From: an uncultured Granulosicoccus sp.
GTDB lineage: Bacteria; Pseudomonadota; Gammaproteobacteria; Granulosicoccales; Granulosicoccaceae
Assembly: GCA_947492525.1 (NCBI GenBank)
Contig: CANLNQ010000015.1
Location: 62,001-126,000, forward strand
Length of the DNA stretch: 64,000 nt
Direction of reading: 5' to 3'
Numbering within the stretch: position 1 is the stretch's first letter; every line of letters begins with the position of its first letter. Shown one piece after another: positions 19,369 through 27,587 of the stretch. Both the position numbers and the translations under genes were made by a program. Under the pieces are notes generated by a model. The model ran no database searches and was not told where the DNA came from. It saw only the letters and a list, made by a program, of their open reading frames with translations.

Positions 19369-20313
19369 ATGGCCAGAAAACCAAGGATTCATTTCTCAGG
19401 AGCCGTCTATCACGTGACTCTCACGGGGCTCGACCAGCAGCCGATCTTCAAGACGGTTGCTGATCGACGTGCCTGGGAGTCGCTGGTGGAAGAAGGTGCT
19501 CAACGCTTCGGACATACCCTGCATGCTTACTGCTGGGCGAAGAACCACGTGCAGATGGCAATTCAGGTAAGCGATGCTCCGCTGTCGAAGGTGATGCAGA
19601 ACCTGTCTTTCCGATATACACGGTATTTCAACAAGCACCACAAGAGAGAAGGCGCATTGTTTCAGGGGCGTTACAAGGCGATCCTGATAGACCCTGATGA
19701 CTATCTCAATGATCTTGTGCGTTACATTCACAACAACCCTGTGCGCAATGCAAAAGCCAAGTCGGCAGAGGCGACCAAATGGACCAGTCATGCGGCTTAC
19801 CTGGATGCTGACAAGCAGCCGGCATGGCTGACGACATCCACGGTGTTGTCCACATTCGGCAAGACCGACAAGGCTGCTCGCAAGGCTTTCGCCAAGTTCG
19901 TGGATGCGGGCCGTGACGAGGGTGAGCGAGTCGATCTGATGCGCGGTACGGATGGTGGACGACTTCTGGGAAGCGCCAAATTTGCCAAGAAGGCGCTTAA
20001 GCCTGTCAAGGTCAAGCCGCCGCTCATGACACTCAACCAGTTGGTCAAGCGAGTGTGCAAGGAAGAGGGTGTCAAGGAAGCTGAGCTGAAGAGCGAGAGT
20101 CGCGCTCGTCATGAAAGCCGGATCAGGCAGACCATCACCTATCTGGCGATGGAGTTGGAGGTTGCCAGCCTGACGGCAATGGCGGAGCGCTTCAACCGCG
20201 ATCTGACCACCATGAGTCGCAACCAGCGCTACTTCCGCGATCGCCTCAATGATGATGCCGAGTTGCAGAAGCATGTTCGCAAGCTCCAGCGTCTGCTGAA
20301 GTCGGGCGATTGA
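19369..20313 (+). CDS. REP-associated tyrosine transposase-like protein (RAYT, Y1 superfamily)
   Basis: The N-terminal 150 residues match the Y1/TnpA_REP family: RKPRIHFSGAVYHVTLTG, then YCWAKNHVQMAIQ, GALFQGRYKAILID and YLNDLVRYIHNNPVRN with the candidate nucleophilic tyrosine. The metal-binding HUH motif appears as H-V-Q, the HUQ variant seen in some viral Rep proteins, so activity is possible but not certain. The C-terminal part (about 225-300) ends with a DnaA-C-like helix-turn-helix (LTAMAERFNRDLTTMSRNQ), common in long RAYTs. 314 aa from the ATG at 19369; a TTG at 19363 is also possible. No flanking inverted repeats were seen, so it looks like a single-copy domesticated gene rather than an insertion sequence. 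Confidence 0.8.
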   Translation: MARKPRIHFSGAVYHVTLTGLDQQPIFKTVADRRAWESLVEEGAQRFGHTLHAYCWAKNHVQMAIQVSDAPLSKVMQNLSFRYTRYFNKHHKREGALFQGRYKAILIDPDDYLNDLVRYIHNNPVRNAKAKSAEATKWTSHAAYLDADKQPAWLTTSTVLSTFGKTDKAARKAFAKFVDAGRDEGERVDLMRGTDGGRLLGSAKFAKKALKPVKVKPPLMTLNQLVKRVCKEEGVKEAELKSESRARHESRIRQTITYLAMELEVASLTAMAERFNRDLTTMSRNQRYFRDRLNDDAELQKHVRKLQRLLKSGD

Positions 20314-20351
20314 TCGACCTCGGTGCCTGCTGTGGATAACGATGGTCTGTC

Positions 20352-20864
20352 ATGAGCGAATGGCTGGATATTGTTGACGAGACCGATTCGGTGATAGGGC
20401 GTGCCCCGCGAGAACGGATTCATCGCGAGGGTCACTATCACCGATCAGCACATATCGTCCTCTTCAACTCCGGCGGGCAGGTCTTCGTGCAGCTGCGTAG
20501 CCGTTTGAAGGACATGGCACCGGGCTTGTGGGATACCAGTGCCGCCGGCCACGTTGACAGCGGTGAAAGCTACGAAGCCTGTGCGATACGGGAACTCCAT
20601 GAGGAACTGGGAGTCAGCATCACCGGTGACAGTCTGAAACCTGTGGGTCAACTGCGGCCCCATGAGCGCAACGGGTTCGAATTCACCCGTGTCTATACCG
20701 CCTGCTCGGATCAGACGCTGGTCTTGCAGGAAGAGGAGGTGGAAGATGGTCGGTGGGTCAGCCTGCCGGAACTGGAAGCGTGGATGGCGCAGGCACCAGC
20801 CGATTTCACCGACGTGTTCAGAGCCATCAGGCCGATGATCGGCACGATCAACCCGCACGACTGA
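20352..20864 (+). CDS. NUDIX hydrolase
   Basis: A 170-aa NUDIX protein with a perfect box, GHVDSGESYEACAIRELHEELG (GX5EX7REUXEEXGU), that binds Mg and hydrolyses nucleoside-diphosphate-linked substrates. The start MSEWLDIVDETDSVIGRAPRERIH and the His-rich HYHRSAHIVLF resemble the YfcD/isopentenyl-diphosphate isomerase-like branch. The true substrate cannot be told from sequence. It follows the RAYT gene by 38 bases in the same direction, probably by chance. Confidence 0.88.
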   Translation: MSEWLDIVDETDSVIGRAPRERIHREGHYHRSAHIVLFNSGGQVFVQLRSRLKDMAPGLWDTSAAGHVDSGESYEACAIRELHEELGVSITGDSLKPVGQLRPHERNGFEFTRVYTACSDQTLVLQEEEVEDGRWVSLPELEAWMAQAPADFTDVFRAIRPMIGTINPHD

Positions 20865-20970
20865 CTGGCCCCAATCAAAGTCTGTGACTGTCGGTCGACA
20901 GTTTGCACTCAGCTCTGATACAAGTGATGGTTGGAAGACTCGACCATCTACTTGATCAAGGAGCTACAGC

Positions 20971-23427
20971 GTGACAGATTCTTTGCCCGACAAGGCGAGC
21001 GCCGTCATCATCGGCGGCGGTGTTACCGGGGCCAGTGTAGCCTACCATCTGGCCAAGCTGGGGTGGCAGGATGTGGTCCTGCTGGAGCGCAAGCAGTTCG
21101 CCTGTGGAACCACCTGGCATGCCGCCGGCCTGATCGGCACGGTGCGAGCCAATGAAAGCCATGCTCGACTGACCGAATACTCCATGCGTCTGCTTCACGA
21201 TCTGGAAGTGGAGACGGGTCAGTCCACCGGCTTTCGTCAGGTAGGCAGCCTGAGTATCGCCCACAGCAAGGATCGCTGGGAAGAGTTGCGACGCGTCGCA
21301 GCCATGAACAATGCCTTCGGCGTGACTCGCGTAGACACGGTTACCCCGGAAGAGGTCAAGGCCCTGTTTCCGTTGATCGACACGGACAGTCTGATCGGCG
21401 GTACCTTCGTCGAGCACGATGGCAAGGGCAACCCGATAGAAATCACCAATGCCTTCATCAAGGGGGCTCGGCAACGTGGCGCGCAATGTCTGGAGAACAT
21501 CCTCGTCGAGGAGGTCCTGATAAACAATGGCAAGGTCACCGGCGTTCGTACCGAACAGGGAACGATTGCGACGGACTACGTGGTCAATTGCGGCGGCATG
21601 TGGGCTCGCGAGCTGGGTCGGAAGAGCGGCGTCAATATACCGCTGCACGCCTGCGAACATTATTATGCGGTTACCGAGAAGCACGAGCTGGTAACGCCTG
21701 ACCTGCCCATACTTCGTGATCACGACAAATGTGTCTATATCAAGGAAGATGCCGGGGGCCTGCTGGTAGGGGCGTTCGAGAAAAAGGCCGTAGCCTGGGG
21801 ACAGACGGGTATCCCTGCGGATTTCAGCTTTGACGAATTGCCGGGGCATATGGAGGAGCAGTTGATGCCTGTGCTGGAAGATGCCATGGTTCGCGTCCCC
21901 ATGCTGGCAGACGTGGGCTGGCGCAGCTTCTTCTGCGGGCCAGAGTCCTTCACGCCGGATGATCAGTTCCATGTCGGCGAAGCGCCCGAGGTTCGCGGCT
22001 ATTTCGTGGCGGCCGGTCTCAACTCGGTCGGTATTCAGAGTTCAGGCGGTCTGGGCAAGGTCTGTGCGGAGTGGATGCATGAAGGCTACAGCCCGCTGGA
22101 CCTGTGGGGCAACGACATCCGTCGCATGTATCCCTTCATGGGAACACAGGCATTCGCAGCCGAACGGGCAGAGGAATCGCTGGGACTGCTCTACGCCAAT
22201 CACTATCCGTTCAGGCAGTTCGAGACAGGTCGTGGGGTTCGACTCTCGCCGGTTCATCAGCGATTGCAGGAACACAATGCCTGTTTTGGCCAGATTGCCG
22301 GTTGGGAGCGCCCCAACTGGTTTGCGCCCGAGGGCGTCGTTCCGGAGTACCAGTACAGCTTCGGGCGACAGAACTGGTTCGAATACTCCGCTGTCGAACA
22401 TGCGGCCGCACGTGAAAAGGTGGCCTTGTTCGATCAGTCCAGTTTCTCGAAATACCTTGTGCAGGGGCGGGATGCAACCCGGGTTCTGCAGCGGATCTGT
22501 ACGGCCGATATCGATGTGTCAGCCGACAGGATCGTCTACACGCACTGGTTGAACGAGCGCGGTGGTATTGAAGCCGATCTGACAGTCACTCGTCAGTCGG
22601 AAAACGCATACCTGGTCATCAGCGGTGCGGCGACGACTCACAAGGATCTGCATTGGCTGAAGACCCATATCGGGCCCGATGACTTCTGTACTGTTACAGA
22701 CGTCACCAGTCAGTTTGCCGTGTTCGGTGTCATGGGACCCAACAGCCGAGCCATGCTCGAGCCCCTGTTGCGCATGGATCTGTCCAACGAGGCCTTCCCC
22801 TTTGGTCGCAGTGTGCAAGGGGAGTTGGGGTATGCGCCGATACGGGTCACGCGGGTATCGTTTGTCGGCGAGCTTGGCTGGGAGCTGTGTGTACCGGCGG
22901 AAATGGCCATGCCGACAATCGATCGCCTGCTCGAAGCCGGACAGGCGCATGGGCTGAAAATGGCAGGGTTGCATGCCCTGGACAGTTGTCGCATCGAGAA
23001 GAAGTTCCTGCACTTCGGTCACGACGTCGCCGATGAAGACACGCCACTGGAAGCCGGTGTCGGTTTCGTTTGTGCGATGGAGAAATCCGTGCCCTTCATC
23101 GGCTACGATGCCATCGCTCGGCAGAAGGAGAGCAAGGCACATCTGCACAAGCGCCTTGTTCAGTTCGTCCTGCAGGATCCCGAGCCCATGTTCTATCACC
23201 ATGAGCCGGTGCTGGCGGGAGACCACTGCGTGGGTTATCTGACCTCCGGCAACTACGGACACACCCTGGGAGCCTCGGTGGGTCTGGGATACGTCAAGAG
23301 CGATGAGCCGATCACTGCCGATTGGCTGGCAGCGCAGAAATGGCAGATCGATGTTGCCGGTCAGCGTCATGATGCCAGCGCAAGTCTTCGTGCGGCCTAC
23401 GATCCCAGCGGTTCGCGTATGCGCTGA
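20971..23427 (+). CDS. Dimethylglycine/sarcosine dehydrogenase-like FAD oxidoreductase
   Basis: 818 aa with an N-terminal DAO-type FAD domain (AVIIGGGVTGASVAYHLAK) and a C-terminal GcvT-like folate-binding half (about 430-800). The sequence GTTWHAAGLIG carries the histidine that binds FAD covalently in mitochondrial dimethylglycine and sarcosine dehydrogenases. Such enzymes oxidatively demethylate N-methylated glycines and load the one-carbon unit on tetrahydrofolate. The GTG start at 20971 is preceded by AAGGAG at a 7-base spacing. No glycine-betaine genes sit alongside, so dimethylglycine, sarcosine or another methylated amine are all possible substrates. Confidence 0.87.
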   Translation: MTDSLPDKASAVIIGGGVTGASVAYHLAKLGWQDVVLLERKQFACGTTWHAAGLIGTVRANESHARLTEYSMRLLHDLEVETGQSTGFRQVGSLSIAHSKDRWEELRRVAAMNNAFGVTRVDTVTPEEVKALFPLIDTDSLIGGTFVEHDGKGNPIEITNAFIKGARQRGAQCLENILVEEVLINNGKVTGVRTEQGTIATDYVVNCGGMWARELGRKSGVNIPLHACEHYYAVTEKHELVTPDLPILRDHDKCVYIKEDAGGLLVGAFEKKAVAWGQTGIPADFSFDELPGHMEEQLMPVLEDAMVRVPMLADVGWRSFFCGPESFTPDDQFHVGEAPEVRGYFVAAGLNSVGIQSSGGLGKVCAEWMHEGYSPLDLWGNDIRRMYPFMGTQAFAAERAEESLGLLYANHYPFRQFETGRGVRLSPVHQRLQEHNACFGQIAGWERPNWFAPEGVVPEYQYSFGRQNWFEYSAVEHAAAREKVALFDQSSFSKYLVQGRDATRVLQRICTADIDVSADRIVYTHWLNERGGIEADLTVTRQSENAYLVISGAATTHKDLHWLKTHIGPDDFCTVTDVTSQFAVFGVMGPNSRAMLEPLLRMDLSNEAFPFGRSVQGELGYAPIRVTRVSFVGELGWELCVPAEMAMPTIDRLLEAGQAHGLKMAGLHALDSCRIEKKFLHFGHDVADEDTPLEAGVGFVCAMEKSVPFIGYDAIARQKESKAHLHKRLVQFVLQDPEPMFYHHEPVLAGDHCVGYLTSGNYGHTLGASVGLGYVKSDEPITADWLAAQKWQIDVAGQRHDASASLRAAYDPSGSRMR

Positions 23428-23521
23428 GGGTACCGTCAGGCGACAGAGGCTGAAGCCGGGCGGGGAGGTGGCCCGCCTCGTGCTTGCCTTGAGTGTCCAA
23501 ATGGCTCACTCAAGTATTGGC

Positions 23522-24094
23522 ATGCAAATCATCGATACAGCTCTGGAGGCTGTCAAGATTCTGGAACCAAGCGTTTTCGGTGACGACAGAGGTTTCTTTC
23601 TGGAGTCGTGGAACCGGCAGGATTTCGAGAAGAACGACTTGCCCGGAAATTTCGTTCAGGATAATCACAGTCGCTCCTCACAGGGAGTCCTGCGTGGCTT
23701 GCATTACCAGATCAAGCATCCACAAGGTAAACTGGTCCGAGTCACTCGTGGTGAAGTCTTCGATGTGGCTGTGGACATGCGCCGCTTCTCCCCGCAGTTC
23801 GGACAGTGGGTGGGAGTGACGCTCTCGGAGAGCAACAGACGCCAGTTATGGGTGCCCGAAGGCTTTGCCCATGGCTTCTATGTGGTATCGGAATCTGCAG
23901 ATTTCCAGTACAAGTGCACGGACTACTATCATCCTGAATTCGAGCGGAGTCTGAAATGGGACGATCCGAGTGTGGGCGTCGAATGGCCGATCGCCGCTGG
24001 CACGCAACCACTACTGGCCGAGAAGGATGCCGCAGGATTGCCGCTGGCCCAGTGCGACAGTTTTGCCGATGTCGAACGACGTCTGGCAGCTTGA
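23522..24094 (+). CDS. rfbC: dTDP-4-dehydrorhamnose 3,5-epimerase
   Basis: RmlC epimerises dTDP-4-keto-6-deoxyglucose at C3 and C5 on the way to dTDP-L-rhamnose. Family signatures: EPSVFGDDRGFFLESWN at the start, QDNHSRSSQGVLRGLHYQ with the catalytic His, VAVDMRRFSPQFG and LWVPEGFAHGFYV. 190 aa from the ATG at 23522; an ATG at 23501 would add seven residues. First gene of rfbC-rfbD-rfbB, feeding surface polysaccharide synthesis. Confidence 0.95.
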   Translation: MQIIDTALEAVKILEPSVFGDDRGFFLESWNRQDFEKNDLPGNFVQDNHSRSSQGVLRGLHYQIKHPQGKLVRVTRGEVFDVAVDMRRFSPQFGQWVGVTLSESNRRQLWVPEGFAHGFYVVSESADFQYKCTDYYHPEFERSLKWDDPSVGVEWPIAAGTQPLLAEKDAAGLPLAQCDSFADVERRLAA

Positions 24095-24112
24095 CCGGAG
24101 AGTGGTTCTGAC

Positions 24113-24973
24113 ATGAAGGCATTCATTACCGGTAGCAGCCGAGGACAACTGTATTGGGAACTTGAGCGCACGGTCCCCGATGGTGTGGAAATCGTGCACC
24201 CGGCCGAGCGTCTCGATATCACTGATGACGAGGCAGTTCGGTCGATGATCGATGGCCTCAAGCCTGATGTCGTCATCAATGCGGCGGCATACACCGCTGT
24301 CGACAAGGCTGAATCCGAGCCGGAACAGGCAATGGCTGTCAATGCCGCAGCGGTGGAGTCACTGGCACGGGCATCGACAGCCTGCGGAGCACACCTGCTG
24401 CATGTATCCACGGATTTCGTCTTCGGCCAGGGGCGGGGCGTGCCGTTCCCCGAAGATGCCGAAGTTGCGCCGGTCAGCGTGTATGGCAAGACGAAGCTGG
24501 CCGGTGAGCAGGCCTTGCGTCGCCTCATGCCCGACACGAGTCTGTGTGTGCGTACCGCGTGGGTGTATTCCTCGCACGGCAACAACTTCGTCAAGACCAT
24601 GTTGCGCCTGATGAATGAGCGTGGTGAGGTAGGCGTCATCGCCGATCAGATAGGCTCGCCAACCTGGGCCAATTCACTCGCCGGAGCGCTATGGCATGCC
24701 GCCTCGAGACGAGCCAGTGGAACCATGCACTGGACCGGAGCAGGGGTCGCGAGCTGGTATGATTTCGCTGTCGCCATTCAGGAAGAAGCTCAGAGCCTCG
24801 GGCTGATCGATCGAGCGGTGGTGGTCAACCCCCTGACGACAGAGCAGTACCCGACACCCGCGGCACGTCCTCATTACAGCGTGCTCGAACTGACCCGTAC
24901 ATGGCAGGCACTCGACCTGCGTGCGGAACACTGGCGCAATGATCTTCGAACGATGCTCAAGGAGCTGACATGA
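24113..24973 (+). CDS. rfbD: dTDP-4-dehydrorhamnose reductase
   Basis: RmlD reduces dTDP-4-keto-L-rhamnose to dTDP-L-rhamnose with NAD(P)H. Recognisable parts: DVVINAAAYTAVDKAE, LLHVSTDFVFGQGRGVP, the catalytic YGKTKLAGE (YxxxK), LCVRTAWVYS and DQIGSPTW. The nucleotide-binding loop reads ITGSSRGQLYWE, in which the canonical GxxGQLG spacing is altered and the last glycine is a tyrosine. 286 aa. The stop overlaps rfbB by 4 bases. Confidence 0.93.
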   Translation: MKAFITGSSRGQLYWELERTVPDGVEIVHPAERLDITDDEAVRSMIDGLKPDVVINAAAYTAVDKAESEPEQAMAVNAAAVESLARASTACGAHLLHVSTDFVFGQGRGVPFPEDAEVAPVSVYGKTKLAGEQALRRLMPDTSLCVRTAWVYSSHGNNFVKTMLRLMNERGEVGVIADQIGSPTWANSLAGALWHAASRRASGTMHWTGAGVASWYDFAVAIQEEAQSLGLIDRAVVVNPLTTEQYPTPAARPHYSVLELTRTWQALDLRAEHWRNDLRTMLKELT

Positions 24974-26073
24974 GACGCATGATGGTGACCGGCGCAGCCG
25001 GTTTTATCGGAGCCAATTTTGTTCGATACTGGCTCGAGACCTACCCCGAGGACCTTATCGTCGTCGTGGATGCGCTGACGTATGCGGGAAACCGTGCAAA
25101 CCTTGACGGTGTATTGTCAGAGCGCTGCTCTATGGTGGAGTGTGATATCAACGACACGGAGACGATAAAGGCCCTGCTGCGCGATCAGCAGCTGTCGACC
25201 ATCGTGCATTTCGCGGCCGAAAGCCATGTCGATCGGTCCATCGAAGGACCGGATGCCTTTATCGAAGCCAACATACTGGGCACGCATAGCCTGTTGAAAG
25301 CTGCCCGACAGGTCTGGCAGATTGAAGGCCTTGCACAGGATGAACATCGTTTTCATCATGTGTCGACCGATGAGGTCTACGGCTCGCTGGCCAGCGACGA
25401 TCCCGCCTTCACGGAAAATACCGCCTATGCGCCCAATTCACCTTATTCCGCGAGCAAGGCCTCTTCCGATTTTCTGGTGAGAGCCTATCACCATACCTAC
25501 GGTATGAATGTCACCACCAGCAATTGCTCCAACAACTACGGGCCATACCATTTTCCGGAGAAGCTGATACCGCTCATCATCATCAATCTGCTGCACGGAA
25601 AATCACTGCCTATCTATGGTGATGGCAAGAACATCCGCGACTGGCTATACGTCGAGGATCATGCACGGGGGATCGAACGGGTATTGAACAAGGGGACTGT
25701 GGGAGAAACCTACAACATCGGTGGCGTCAATGAATGGACCAATATCGACATCGTACGGCTCATCTGCGAATTGATGGATGAGCGCTTTGCAGCAGATCCG
25801 TCTCTGGCAGAAAAATATCCGGAGTGTCCGGCTGCAGCGGGAGGTGTGTGTGATTCCCTGATCAGCTATGTCACCGACCGGGCAGGCCATGACTTCCGCT
25901 ACGCCATCGACACCACCCGTATCAGGGATGAACTGGGCTATGTGCCTGCCGTGACTTTCGAAACAGGCATACGTCGTACTGTGGATTGGTATCTGTCCAA
26001 TCCCGACTGGTGGCAGGCGGTACTCGATGGCAGTTATCGTTTGCCCGCAGAACAATTGGAAGCCACTGCCTGA
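24970..26073 (+). CDS. rfbB: dTDP-glucose 4,6-dehydratase
   Basis: RmlB dehydrates dTDP-glucose to dTDP-4-keto-6-deoxyglucose using bound NAD. The Rossmann motif is GAAGFIGANFVR; the active site shows HVSTDEVYG (Thr-Asp-Glu) and PYSASKASSD (YxxxK). 367 aa, typical. AAGGAG lies 7 bases before the ATG, inside the end of rfbD. The thymidylyltransferase rfbA, which usually completes this set, is absent here. Confidence 0.96.
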   Translation: MRRMMVTGAAGFIGANFVRYWLETYPEDLIVVVDALTYAGNRANLDGVLSERCSMVECDINDTETIKALLRDQQLSTIVHFAAESHVDRSIEGPDAFIEANILGTHSLLKAARQVWQIEGLAQDEHRFHHVSTDEVYGSLASDDPAFTENTAYAPNSPYSASKASSDFLVRAYHHTYGMNVTTSNCSNNYGPYHFPEKLIPLIIINLLHGKSLPIYGDGKNIRDWLYVEDHARGIERVLNKGTVGETYNIGGVNEWTNIDIVRLICELMDERFAADPSLAEKYPECPAAAGGVCDSLISYVTDRAGHDFRYAIDTTRIRDELGYVPAVTFETGIRRTVDWYLSNPDWWQAVLDGSYRLPAEQLEATA

Positions 26074-26095
26074 CAAGCCTGATTTGATTTCGAGC

Positions 26096-26118
26096 GCACC
26101 CCCGATGGCGAGGGGTGC
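26096..26118. terminator. Hairpin between convergent rfbB and chrR
   Basis: A 7-bp stem, GCACCCC (26096-26102) and GGGGTGC (26112-26118), with a 9-base loop lies in the 59-base gap between the two convergent stops. No T-run follows in either direction, so it is only a candidate bidirectional terminator. Confidence 0.35.
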
Positions 26119-26132
26119 ACCGCCAGCTTGTG

Positions 26133-26807
26133 TCAGATACCGACGAAAGGTTGCATTATCTTGCCAATCATGCCGGAGTAGTTCACGGGTGACTGCGTCG
26201 CAATCAAGGCGATGCACGGCATGTCGCTATCCACCACGGGTTGATGCTCGATGCTGCCATCCAGATCCGCTATATCACCCACCTGAAACCGGCCAATGCT
26301 GTCGCGGTAGGAACCCTGCACCAGGTAGGTCAGTTCCCGATCGTTATGGGAGTGCTCGCTCAGTACCGCGCCCGGTGCCAGATGCAGCAACTGGAATGCC
26401 CCATCGCGACGATGCTTGTCATCCAGCTTGTATTGCTTGATACCCGGCGCAACCCGCCGCCAGCGCAATTGTTCCAGCGGTGCAGGCAATAGTCTTCCCA
26501 GAGGACGTGGCACACCTTCGACTACATTTCCGTGATCGCTCTTGCCGTTGGAGCGTACGGTATCCGCCTCAGGGCTGTCGGTCGAGTGTGCAGCACGGGC
26601 GATCAGATCCAGTGCCGACACCCGGGGTGTGACGGGCTCGAGTCTGTCGAACAGTCCGCCGCCGACATCGTCGGCCATACCGGCACGGGCACGGCAATGA
26701 CTGCAAACCGTCAGATGGCAGGCTACCAGCGTTTCCATGGCCGCATTCAGGCCACCCGTTGCGTAGTCGTGTAGGGTTTCGTCTGTCAGGTGATGGGAGA
26801 CGCTCAT
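26133..26807 (-). CDS. chrR: ChrR-type zinc anti-sigma factor with cupin domain
   Basis: ChrR holds its ECF sigma factor inactive until singlet oxygen or related stress. The N-terminal zinc-binding anti-sigma domain has H6, H31, C35 and C38 (in CHLTVCSHCRA), the same positions reported as zinc ligands in Rhodobacter ChrR. The C-terminal cupin has H152-x-H154-x3-E158 and a later H188, the metal set needed for response. 224 aa. It follows rpoE by 24 bases in the same transcript. I know this sigma/anti-sigma pair as ECF11 type. Confidence 0.93.
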   Translation of the reverse strand: MSVSHHLTDETLHDYATGGLNAAMETLVACHLTVCSHCRARAGMADDVGGGLFDRLEPVTPRVSALDLIARAAHSTDSPEADTVRSNGKSDHGNVVEGVPRPLGRLLPAPLEQLRWRRVAPGIKQYKLDDKHRRDGAFQLLHLAPGAVLSEHSHNDRELTYLVQGSYRDSIGRFQVGDIADLDGSIEHQPVVDSDMPCIALIATQSPVNYSGMIGKIMQPFVGI

Positions 26808-26831
26808 GTCAAACTTGTCTGGCTCTGTTGG

Positions 26832-27479
26832 TCAATCGTTGATGGGACTGCCGGACTCCTTCACCGGAGCAGCATTGTTCTCATCCTTCAGACTTGACCT
26901 TACGGCTTGCATCGCCAAACGGATTCGTGATTTTACCGTACCGATGGGTAAATCCAGCCATTGTGCGATATCTCCGTGAGATTGCCCCCTGAAATATGAC
27001 AGATGCATCACCTGGCGTTGCTCCTGCGGCAATTTTTCCAGCGCGCGGTGCAGACGCTCGGCAGCCTGTTCGGCATCAACAAAGCCGGCCTGTGTTTCCG
27101 ACTCGTCGCTGTCGACATCCAGCATTTCGTCCTCGAGTTCTACCTCGATCCTGGAATTGCCTCGCAGATAGTCGATGCGCCGATTCCGGGCAATGGTGAA
27201 CAGCCAGGTACTTGCTGCCGCCTTCGCAGGATCATAGCTCTCCGCTCGGCGCCAGACGATCAGCATGATTTCCTGCATCAGCTCGTCGGAGATCTCGTCC
27301 GACATGCCTTTTCCCATGAGAAAGGATTTGACGCGCCCGGCGTAGTAGTTGTAGAAATCTGCAAAGGCCGCCTCATCGCGATCGCGGCCGATGGCCAGCA
27401 GATTGTCACCCATGCGCTTGCGCAGCGCCATGGCTGCCTCTGCCTGTTCTCCCTGATCGGGTTTTGCCGTTTTGGTCAT
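26832..27479 (-). CDS. rpoE: ECF sigma factor RpoE (ECF11 type, partner of ChrR)
   Basis: 215 aa with sigma region 2 (FADFYNYYAGRVKSFL, ELMQEIMLIVWRRAESYDP, STWLFTIARNRRIDYLR) and region 4 (KLPQEQRQVMHLSYFRGQSHGDIAQWLDLPIGTVKSRIRLA, here quoted in part). Directly upstream of chrR. In Rhodobacter this sigma drives the response to singlet oxygen. A candidate target promoter with the group's TGATCC -35 lies in the divergent gap facing the FAD oxidase operon (27521-27550), which supports a shared regulon. Confidence 0.92.
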   Translation of the reverse strand: MTKTAKPDQGEQAEAAMALRKRMGDNLLAIGRDRDEAAFADFYNYYAGRVKSFLMGKGMSDEISDELMQEIMLIVWRRAESYDPAKAAASTWLFTIARNRRIDYLRGNSRIEVELEDEMLDVDSDESETQAGFVDAEQAAERLHRALEKLPQEQRQVMHLSYFRGQSHGDIAQWLDLPIGTVKSRIRLAMQAVRSSLKDENNAAPVKESGSPIND

Positions 27480-27520
27480 GCTTGGATTGTACCGTTGAGC
27501 GAATCGCAGGTCATGGTTAT

Positions 27521-27550
27521 TGATCCCGATATCCGGATAATACGTAGCAG
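27521..27550 (+). promoter_or_regulatory. Candidate RpoE (ECF11) promoter for the lipid-modification operon
   Basis: TGATCC (27521-27526), a 16-base spacer, then CGTAGCAG (27543-27550) resembles the known ECF11/RpoE consensus of a TGATCC -35 and a CGTA-containing -10. It points toward the FAD oxidase ATG at 27588, with an expected leader of about 30 bases. No equivalent match was found on the minus strand for rpoE itself. Confidence 0.6.
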
Positions 27551-27587
27551 GGCATTCATGTATCCACTATAGAGTAGACTCGACGGT

